Source: JAQWQB01 sp047636995
GTDB lineage: Bacteria > Bacteroidota > Bacteroidia > Flavobacteriales_D > Sanyastnellaceae
Reading direction: 5' to 3'
Length of the DNA stretch: 5,855 bases
Assembly (NCBI GenBank): GCA_047636995.1
Contig: JBLIGQ010000077.1
Coordinates: 1 to 5,855, forward strand
The translations under genes and the position numbers were made by a program. A model generated the notes under the pieces. The model ran no database searches and was not told the origin of the DNA. It worked only from the letters and a program-made list of their open reading frames with translations. The number at the start of each line of letters is the position of its first letter. The first letter of the stretch is position 1. Below are positions 1 to 5,855 of the stretch, piece after piece.

Positions 1-1608
1 GTTTCTGGAGGCGGCGAAAAGGCCAGCTATCAAATGGAACTGGACGTTCGAAATCCAAATCCGCCAGCTACAGTGCGCTACACAGCAGCGCTTGAAGCAG
101 GAGAATCATGGGAAGAAGTATATGACTTACCTGGGATGGAAGGAACGAATGAAATCATTCTAGAGGCTTCTACCCTTCGCCCTATAAACCTAGGCGAACG
201 CTTGAACTACCTCATTGGCTATCCGCATGGATGCGCTGAACAGACTACCTCAAGAGCCTTTCCACAATTGTATCTTGAAGATGTGGTTGAGCTGAATGAG
301 CAACAAAAGACACGCATTCATTACAATGTGCAAGAGGCGATTAACAAGCTTCGTTCATTCCAAAAATCAAACGGCGGATTCAGTTACTGGCAAAACCAAT
401 CGAATCCGAACGACTATGTATCAAGTTACATCGCTCATTTCCTGATTGAAGCAAAAGAGAAAGGCTATACCGTGCCTGAGTCTATGATCAAGGAACTTGT
501 TCGCTATCAAAGAGAAATTGCTAGAAACTGGAGAAATCCGAGGGCATCTAAAGACCGTTACTATGGTTATGACATGCTTCAAGCTTATCGCTTGTATACA
601 ATGGCACTTGCTGGCAGTCCAGACATTGGCGCCATGAACAGACTGCGTGAACAAGGTGATTTGAATCTAAATGCGAAATGGAGATTGGCTGCATCTTACT
701 ATTTGATTGGTCAAACTGAAGCAGGAGAAGCACTTGTAAAAGAGGCAGAGTACAAGCCTACCGAGCATGAAGGAGGCTATTATTACTACGGATCATACCA
801 ACGTGACTTGGCAATGATTGCTGAAGCACTTGTTCGAAATGGTGAATTAAAAAAGGCCACTGAACTAGTTGACCAATTGGCGAAGAACCTCAATGCGCGC
901 AGGTGGATGAGTACACAAGAAACTGCTTACTCACTCATTGCCATTGGAAAATACCTCCAAAAGGAGAAAGGGAAATCGTTCACGTTTAGTTACAGTCATA
1001 ACAGACAGCCGCAGAAGAAGGTTGAGAGTGACCGTTCAATTGTGAAAGTTGATCTTACTCCAAATCAGTTGAGTGGCAACAAATTCGCCTTCACCAACAC
1101 CGGTGAGCGAACTGTATTTGTTCAGATTACGACTATTGGTCAGCCCATTGAAGACAAACTGCCCGCTGCCCAAGAGGGAATCAATATGCAGACCGCCTAT
1201 TTGTCTAGAGAAGGAAAAACAATTGATGTTTCGCGCTTGGCGCAAGGAACAGACATTATTGCAAAAGTGACAATTCGAAATGCCACTTGGAGGCGAGGTT
1301 TGAACGATGTGGCACTTACGCACGTTTTCCCTTCTGGTTGGGAAATACTCAACGACAGAATGCTTACAGCTGGCGCAGAAAATTACTACTCTTCACAATT
1401 TGACTACCAAGATGTAAGAGATGACAGAGTACTTACATACTTCAACTTGCGTTACAATGAAACAAAAACCTTTTACGTACGGTTGAATGCTGCATACCTC
1501 GGTAAATTCTACCTTCCTGCAACATCTGTGGAAGTCATGTATGATGGTACCATCAATGCGCGTGAATCAGGTCGCTGGATTGAGGTTGTACCGGAAGGTG
1601 TTTTGTAA
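1..1608 (+). CDS. Bacterial alpha-2-macroglobulin family protein, C-terminal part (5' end cut by window)
   Basis: The frame is open from base 1, so the N-terminal macroglobulin domains and signal peptide lie outside the window; the ATG at 34 is internal. Residue numbers count from that Met. GCAEQ (residues 66-70, bases 229-243) is the thioester motif, with Cys67 and Gln70 forming the reactive bond and TTSR following as in bacterial homologues. The helical thioester domain spans roughly 45-310 and includes GGFSYW (114-119). From about 340 to the end comes a beta-rich region resembling the C-terminal bMG10 domain, with VFPSGWEI near 431-438. Family members are periplasmic or lipid-anchored and covalently trap attacking proteases after bait cleavage. 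In many bacteria the gene sits beside pbpC (penicillin-binding protein 1C). Here the downstream neighbour is pepD, 26 bp away; the upstream side is not visible. Family assignment is secure; the trapping role is inferred. Confidence 0.93.
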   Translation, partial: VSGGGEKASYQMELDVRNPNPPATVRYTAALEAGESWEEVYDLPGMEGTNEIILEASTLRPINLGERLNYLIGYPHGCAEQTTSRAFPQLYLEDVVELNEQQKTRIHYNVQEAINKLRSFQKSNGGFSYWQNQSNPNDYVSSYIAHFLIEAKEKGYTVPESMIKELVRYQREIARNWRNPRASKDRYYGYDMLQAYRLYTMALAGSPDIGAMNRLREQGDLNLNAKWRLAASYYLIGQTEAGEALVKEAEYKPTEHEGGYYYYGSYQRDLAMIAEALVRNGELKKATELVDQLAKNLNARRWMSTQETAYSLIAIGKYLQKEKGKSFTFSYSHNRQPQKKVESDRSIVKVDLTPNQLSGNKFAFTNTGERTVFVQITTIGQPIEDKLPAAQEGINMQTAYLSREGKTIDVSRLAQGTDIIAKVTIRNATWRRGLNDVALTHVFPSGWEILNDRMLTAGAENYYSSQFDYQDVRDDRVLTYFNLRYNETKTFYVRLNAAYLGKFYLPATSVEVMYDGTINARESGRWIEVVPEGVL

Positions 1609-1634
1609 CTTGCGGGTGCAATTAAAATGAAATT

Positions 1635-3098
1635 ATGAGTCAAGAAGTAAGAAACCTAGAGCCAAAAGCACTTTGGAATCATTTTGCAGATTTGAACGCT
1701 GTTCCTCGTCCGTCTAGAAAGGAAGAGCGCGTGATTCAATTTATGAAAGATTTCGGGAAGTCTTTAGGCCTCACCGTTGAGTCAGATAAAGTAGGAAACG
1801 TCTTAATTCGCAAACCAGCAACGCTTGGAATGGAAAAGAGAACGCATTTGGTTATGCAAAGCCACCTTGACATGGTGCACCAAAAGAACAATGCAACCAA
1901 CTTTGATTTCGACAAAGAAGGCATCAAAATGCTTGTTGAGGATGACTGGGTTAAGGCTGATGGAACTACATTGGGGGCAGATAACGGAATTGGAGTAGCT
2001 TCAATTATGACGTTGCTCTCTTCAACAGACATTCCCCATCCTGCTATTGATGCGTTGTTTACCATTGATGAAGAAACAGGTATGACTGGAGCACTCGGAC
2101 TAGAAGGCGGTTGGCTAGAAGGAAAGATCCTCTTGAACTTAGATACCGAAGATGATGACGAGTTAACCATTGGTTGTGCTGGTGGTGTAGACGTTACTGC
2201 AAGCGGAAGTTATGACGAAGAAGAAACGGCTTCTGGGATGTCAGGACACCGTTTGATCATTCGTGGGTTGTCTGGTGGGCATTCAGGAATGGACATTACC
2301 AAGGGGCTTGGGAACGCCAATAAGTTGATGAATCGTTTGCTGTTCAAAACCCATGAAACCCTCGGGCTTCGTGTTGCTTTAATTGATGGAGGCGGATTGC
2401 GCAACGCCATTCCACGCGAATCAAATGCTGTTATTGCTGTTCCTGAAACACAGCATCAAGCTTTTCATGCACACATGAAAAAAATGGAAGCAATCTTTAA
2501 AGAAGAACATGCTGCCACTGACCCTCACTTAGTTTTGATTGTTGAGGAAATGGACGCTCCTTCAAAAGTGATGCAAGAAGAATTTCAGGATACTTTAATA
2601 GCTGCAATTTACAGCGCACCCAATGGCATCTTCAGATTGAGCCCAGAAATTGAAGGATTGGTGCAAACATCCAACAACGTGGCGCGTGTGATTGTAAAAG
2701 AAGGTGAGGCAACCGTAATGTGTTTGGCCAGAAGTTCTTCTGAAACAGAAAAAGACGACCTCTCAAATACTTTGTCAGCAGTATTTAGCCTTGCTGGCAT
2801 GACCTCAGCTCTTTCTGGCAACTATCCGGGATGGCAGCCGCAACCGTCATCTGACATTGTTTCAATGATGCGAGAGATTTACATTGAGCGTTTCAAAGAA
2901 GAGCCGCATGTATTAGCTTGTCACGCTGGATTGGAATGTGGGATCTTGGGAACAAACTATCCAGGAATGGACATGGTGAGTTTTGGTCCAAACATTCGTG
3001 GAGCGCACTCTCCTGATGAGAAGGTTCAAATATCATCTGTTCAGAAATACTGGGGATGGTTATTGGAAACGTTAACGCGCATTCCTGAAGCGAGCTAA
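1635..3098 (+). CDS. pepD: Cytosolic non-specific (aminoacyl-histidine) dipeptidase PepD, M20 family
   Basis: Complete 487-residue protein, close to the roughly 485 residues of E. coli PepD. It hydrolyses dipeptides, including Xaa-His such as carnosine, in the cytoplasm using two metal ions. Visible active-site residues are His77 and Asp79 (SHLDMV), Asp116 (GADNGIG), the Glu146-Glu147 pair (DEETGMTG), Asp170 (NLDTED) and His458 (GAHSPDE). Each sits about three residues before its counterpart in characterised Vibrio PepD (80, 119, 149/150, 173, 461), so nothing catalytic is missing. The lid or dimerisation domain lies between about 190 and 390 (GLSGGHSGMDI near 212-222). There is no signal peptide. 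The chosen ATG matches the family N-terminus (LEPKALWNHF). No Shine-Dalgarno is present; the leader is A/T-rich. It probably shares a transcript with the A2M gene 26 bp upstream, and a terminator follows the stop. Confidence 0.97.
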   Translation: MSQEVRNLEPKALWNHFADLNAVPRPSRKEERVIQFMKDFGKSLGLTVESDKVGNVLIRKPATLGMEKRTHLVMQSHLDMVHQKNNATNFDFDKEGIKMLVEDDWVKADGTTLGADNGIGVASIMTLLSSTDIPHPAIDALFTIDEETGMTGALGLEGGWLEGKILLNLDTEDDDELTIGCAGGVDVTASGSYDEEETASGMSGHRLIIRGLSGGHSGMDITKGLGNANKLMNRLLFKTHETLGLRVALIDGGGLRNAIPRESNAVIAVPETQHQAFHAHMKKMEAIFKEEHAATDPHLVLIVEEMDAPSKVMQEEFQDTLIAAIYSAPNGIFRLSPEIEGLVQTSNNVARVIVKEGEATVMCLARSSSETEKDDLSNTLSAVFSLAGMTSALSGNYPGWQPQPSSDIVSMMREIYIERFKEEPHVLACHAGLECGILGTNYPGMDMVSFGPNIRGAHSPDEKVQISSVQKYWGWLLETLTRIPEAS

Positions 3099-3118
3099 TT
3101 CTACCTAATTAAAAGATT

Positions 3119-3155
3119 AATCCTCCCTCAGCGCCGCTGAAGGGGGATTTTTTTT
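3119..3155 (+). terminator. Rho-independent terminator after pepD
   Basis: Bases 3120-3132 pair with 3136-3148 around a GCC loop. The 13-bp stem contains one G-U wobble and one C-A mismatch, with a further A-T pair possible at its base. Eight consecutive T (3148-3155) follow. It starts 20 bp after the pepD stop and ends the A2M-pepD unit. The strand is set by the T-tract; the opposite strand has no comparable T run at this stem. Confidence 0.88.
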
Positions 3156-3444
3156 GTCCTGAAAACACATTGATAAGGTACCTAAGTAGAACGTTGTTGC
3201 TCGAACCTCTTTTGTTGTTCTCCAAATTATTTTATCCCTCGCCCCCGGTTATCTGACAGTTCATTCTGGAAGGAATGCACATTTCTGAAGATGCTTTTGT
3301 GATTTCCATGAGCATGCCTATTTATAGATGCACCCTTTTTTTGCATTGTGTTTTCATCAATTCATTAGGCATCACAATAGAATGTATAAGTAAGTTATAT
3401 AAAACAAACTTTAAACATAAACTGTTCTTTATTAAACAGCTTAT
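3156..3444. other. Gene-free intergenic region; likely promoter and leader of the TPR gene
   Basis: I see no coding sequence with family character on either strand over these 289 bp. Bases 3312-3331 can form a short bulged hairpin (GCAT, 2-nt bulge, CTAT / ATAG, ATGC), followed after four bases by seven T (3336-3342). It looks like a weak terminator but has no gene ending nearby. The last 70 bp are strongly A/T-rich, and just before the start codon CTGTT (3422-3426) can pair with AACAG (3435-3439) in the leader. The downstream gene starts after a terminator, so its promoter should lie here. However, I found no defensible match to the Bacteroidota consensus TAnnTTTG with an upstream TTG. Confidence 0.5.
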
Positions 3445-4686
3445 ATGACCTTTAGACATATTCTCTTTCTATTAGCCATTTTATTCATGAACTTTCAACT
3501 AAATGCGCAGCATTCAGCCCGTGTTCAGGCCATTCAATTCATTCAACAAGGCGATAATCTAATGCGTTTAGCCAATATTGAAGAAGCTGAATTCTCCTAT
3601 ACCAATGCCATCCAAGCTGATATCTCATTTGCCGACGCCTATATGAAACGAGCGCTCCTGTTTCAAGTCTTAGGCAGGTACCAAGAAGCGATGAATGACT
3701 TCAATACGGCTATTTCATTGAATCCGTATTCAGAGTACATTTTTGATAAAAGGTCGAAACTAAAAATGCTCAAGAATGACTACAAAGGGGCATTGGACGA
3801 CATCAACCAGGCCATCACCATCAATCCGTTCAATGAAGATTACATTAGCTACAGAATCGAAGACTACATCGCTTTGGGCAGGTATGACGATGCCCTGAAA
3901 GACAATATAGATTTGATTTCAACCTTTGGTGAAACAGATGCCAATTATGAGCAACAAGCCATTATTTACCTCTTACTGAATGACTATGCGAGCGGACTTG
4001 AAAGCATTGGACATGCCTTAGAACTAAATCCGTTCTCTCCAAAAGCCCATGACCTTTTGGGATTGGTCTACTTAAAGCAAAACAATCTTGAAGAAGCGCT
4101 AAGTTCATTTACCATGGCCATAGATTTAAATCCTTCATTTGGAATTGCATATTATAACAGAGCAATAACCCACAGAAGCCTTGGCCACCCTGAAGAAGCT
4201 TTAAAAGACTTGAATACTTCTTTAGACATCTGTACACAAGAGAGCAATGTGTATTTTATGCGAGGGCTTATTCGAAAAGAAATGGGTGACTTTCAGGGTG
4301 CAATCAAGGACTATGATTCGGCGCTTTCTTATGACTATGCATTTATTGATGCACGCTTCAATAAAGCCTTCACATTGAAATACCTTGGAGATTACAGCAA
4401 TGCACTAGATGAAGCAAATGCCATCGTTCGGTTAGCACCAAATAGCCCAGAAAACTGGAACTTGAAAGGGAACATTGAACTCTTATACGGCCAGTTTGAC
4501 GAAGCAATAGAATCTTTCTCTAGAGCATTAGATCAAGACAGAAACTTCTACGAAGCGCAATACAACAGAGGTTTAGCTTACCTGATGAGCTACAGACCAA
4601 TTCAAGGATGTTCTGATTTGAGAAATGCCGTAAGTTATGGCTTTGAAGAAGGAGAAAAAGCATTCGAAAATTTTTGTGGGAACTAG
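3445..4686 (+). CDS. Secreted tetratricopeptide-repeat (TPR) protein with eleven tandem repeats
   Basis: 413 residues. An N-terminal signal peptide (MTFRHILFLLAILF, small residues at LNAQ, probable cleavage Ala21|Gln22) directs export to the periplasm or beyond. The mature protein is an almost pure TPR solenoid: eleven gapless 34-residue units start near residues 30, 64, 98, 132, 166, 200, 234, 268, 302, 336 and 370. Typical TPR positions are visible, such as GRYQEA, NNLEEA, GDFQGA and GQFDEA in the first turn and Asn-Pro at several unit ends. The last unit ends in a cap with GCSDLRNAVSYGF and FC near the C-terminus. Cys389 and Cys411 could form a disulphide, a pattern common in Bacteroidota TPR proteins. 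TPRs are protein-binding scaffolds with no catalysis expected; the partner is unknown. The start is supported by the signal peptide. The hydrolase gene follows after 53 bp, so the two may be co-transcribed. Confidence 0.92.
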   Translation: MTFRHILFLLAILFMNFQLNAQHSARVQAIQFIQQGDNLMRLANIEEAEFSYTNAIQADISFADAYMKRALLFQVLGRYQEAMNDFNTAISLNPYSEYIFDKRSKLKMLKNDYKGALDDINQAITINPFNEDYISYRIEDYIALGRYDDALKDNIDLISTFGETDANYEQQAIIYLLLNDYASGLESIGHALELNPFSPKAHDLLGLVYLKQNNLEEALSSFTMAIDLNPSFGIAYYNRAITHRSLGHPEEALKDLNTSLDICTQESNVYFMRGLIRKEMGDFQGAIKDYDSALSYDYAFIDARFNKAFTLKYLGDYSNALDEANAIVRLAPNSPENWNLKGNIELLYGQFDEAIESFSRALDQDRNFYEAQYNRGLAYLMSYRPIQGCSDLRNAVSYGFEEGEKAFENFCGN

Positions 4687-4739
4687 AGCGCAGCCAATAA
4701 GCCTCATGAAGAAGTGTTTATTAACTATATTCTACTTCT

Positions 4740-5772
4740 ATGCGCCAACTTTCATGCTGTTTTCGAATTCATTTGACCCTTGTTTTATCGGTCCTTGGAA
4801 TAGTAACTTTTCAAGCTAACGCTTGCACCACTTTCGTCTTCAATGACGGAACCAACTTACTTTTTGGTCGAAACCTAGATTGGGTATCAGACAATGGCGT
4901 GATTGTGGTGAATAAACGCGGAGTAGAAAAAAGTGCGCTTGTGCTTCCTCCGCATCAGAGCGCAGAATGGGTTTCGAAATACGGATCTGTCACGTTCAAT
5001 CAATTCGGAGCGGAGTTTCCTTTTGGTGGAATGAATGAAAAAGGTTTGGTGGTAGAAATTATGTTGGCACCTGCCTCCTATCCTACTCCTGATGAACGCA
5101 CCGCATTAAATGAATTGCAATGGGTGCAGTACCAACTTGACAATGCTGCATGTATTGAAGACGTGCTTCAAAGCGATCAATTGATCCGCATTCAAAAAAT
5201 CAATCAAAACCTCCACTTTTTTGGTTTGTGATGCTACAGTTGCTGCCGCGGTGATCGAATTTCTAAATGGCGAAATGATTGTGTATAAAGGAACAGATTT
5301 GCCTATCCCTGTGTTAGAAAATGATTCTTACGCCACCTCTATGGAAAACTACAATCGGCAGAAATCGTGCAGATATACAACTGCGGCGAAAGCCTTTGAG
5401 CAATTTGCTTCTACTCCAAAAGAAGATCAACTAGAATTTGCTTTTACCACTCTTGAAGAGGTAGCCCTAGATGCCTCCTGGTCCATTGTATATGACATAA
5501 AAAATGGTCAGATCTACTTTAACACAGCTTCAAATAGGGACATCAGCCTGTTCAATCTTTCTACTTTTGACTTTAGTTGCGCAACACCTAAGTTACTTTT
5601 CGATCTAGACAAAAGCAGATCAACTGACATTTCAACTCACTTCGTAGCGTTTGATTTTTCTATAAATCGTTCAAAAATGAATGATGGCATCCATACCAAT
5701 GCCATTCGCCTTCCAAAGCTGTTCATTGAGGCGCTTGAGCAGTACCCATTGACCTGTAAATGTGAAGACTAG
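4740..5772 (+). pseudogene. Secreted Ntn hydrolase, choloylglycine hydrolase / linear amide C-N hydrolase family, interrupted by a single frameshift
   Basis: Two frames together encode one protein of about 343 residues, near the family's usual size. Residues 1-28 form a signal peptide (hydrophobic LTLVLSVLGIVTF, then QANA), and cleavage after Ala28 would expose Cys29, the N-terminal nucleophile (ACTTFVF). Arg44 and Asp47 in FGRNLDW are conserved active-site residues, and GMNEKGL is another family signature. This frame stops at 5229-5231. Homology resumes in the next frame with VCDAT and AAVIEFLNG, the likely oxyanion Asn at 5320-5322 (LENDSY), an Arg at 5371-5373 (CRYTTAA, tentative) and SIVYDIKNGQIYF. 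Family members cleave amide bonds in bile salts, penicillin V, N-acyl homoserine lactones or other N-acyl compounds; the substrate here cannot be told. The ATG at 4740 is the only start in frame after a stop at 4722-4724, and it lacks a Shine-Dalgarno. If the shift is a sequence error, this is an intact gene. Confidence 0.85.
5217..5222 (+). other. Frameshift site: run of six T inside the Ntn hydrolase gene
   Basis: The upstream frame reads Asn-Leu-His-Phe-Phe-Gly-Leu-stop across this run. With five T instead of six it would read Asn-Leu-His-Phe-Leu-Val-Cys-Asp-Ala-Thr, joining the two conserved halves with no missing or extra residue. The defect is therefore a single-base gain in a homopolymer, or a site needing a +1 shift to decode. 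Confidence 0.85.
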
Positions 5773-5855
5773 TAATTAAGATTGGTTTTAAATTGGAGTC
5801 TGTATTTAGGCTATTCGACATTCAATCTGTATTCATGGTGTCCCGAAAACGTTCT
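5773..5855. other. Right-edge sequence with no assignable gene
   Basis: These 83 bp follow the hydrolase stop. I see no clear terminator hairpin. A + strand ATG at 5835 opens seven codons to the edge. The complementary strand is open from the edge to a stop at 5811-5813, giving 14 residues ending RLNVE. Either could be the edge of a neighbouring gene, and neither is long enough to identify. Confidence 0.4.

Noticed and set aside
1036..1323. Minus-strand open frame of 95 codons inside the A2M gene
   Set aside because: No domain character, and the overlapping + strand frame is clearly the conserved bMG10-like region.
1736..2170. 144-codon minus-strand open frame inside pepD
   Set aside because: It lies opposite a gene with full family conservation; its translation is low-complexity and Ser/Pro-rich with no recognisable motif. 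It is an antisense shadow.
3280..3300. TGCTTTTG at 3292-3299 as a Bacteroidota -7 promoter element
   Set aside because: It differs from TAnnTTTG at the important second base and no TTG element sits at the expected upstream spacing.
3328..3346. ATGCA / TGCAT inverted pair around the T7 run as a regulatory hairpin
   Set aside because: Only five base pairs, and it competes with the 3312-3331 stem; too weak to call.
3532..4686. TPR array as a DNA-level tandem repeat
   Set aside because: The 102-bp periodicity is visible only in the protein; the nucleotide units share too little identity to call a repeat.
4637..4705. Upstream extension of the alternative 4706-4819 frame back into the end of the TPR gene
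   Set aside because: It overlaps the conserved C-terminal cap of the TPR protein and adds only a charged, non-homologous stretch; only the part from 4706 resembles a signal peptide.
5221..5772. Second half of the hydrolase as an independent gene starting at TTG 5221
   Set aside because: It begins in the middle of a conserved beta-strand of the Ntn fold, lacks the nucleophile and has no leader; it is the continuation of the gene that starts at 4740.

Overview
The window reads as an ordinary chromosomal segment of a Bacteroidota bacterium, probably a Flavobacteriia-like relative. This assignment is inferred. It rests on AT-leaning coding sequence, A/T-rich leaders without Shine-Dalgarno motifs, Bacteroidota-style secreted TPR and Ntn-hydrolase proteins, and a large bacterial alpha-2-macroglobulin. 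All recognisable genes lie on the + strand. No mobile element, CRISPR array, tRNA or rRNA was seen.

Left block (1-3155): the C-terminal part of a bacterial alpha-2-macroglobulin (A2M) runs in from the left edge, with the thioester motif GCAEQ intact. After 26 bp comes a full-length M20-type cytosolic dipeptidase, PepD, with every expected metal and catalytic residue. A rho-independent terminator (hairpin plus eight T) closes this unit. The A2M should act in the envelope as a protease trap, while PepD should hydrolyse dipeptides in the cytoplasm. They are probably co-transcribed, but no direct functional link is shown.

Middle (3156-3444): 289 bp without a gene. It holds weak hairpins and an A/T-rich stretch that probably carries the promoter and leader of the next unit, though no consensus promoter can be defended.

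Right block (3445-5772): a secreted protein made almost entirely of eleven back-to-back 34-residue TPR units is followed after 53 bp by a secreted Ntn hydrolase of the choloylglycine hydrolase / penicillin V acylase / linear amide C-N hydrolase family. The hydrolase reading frame is broken once, at a run of six T (5217-5222). Removing one T rejoins two halves that are both clearly homologous to the family. This is the main anomaly: a fresh pseudogene, a sequencing or assembly error, or less likely a recoding site. The last 83 bp hold no assignable gene. I found no convincing new multi-gene system.
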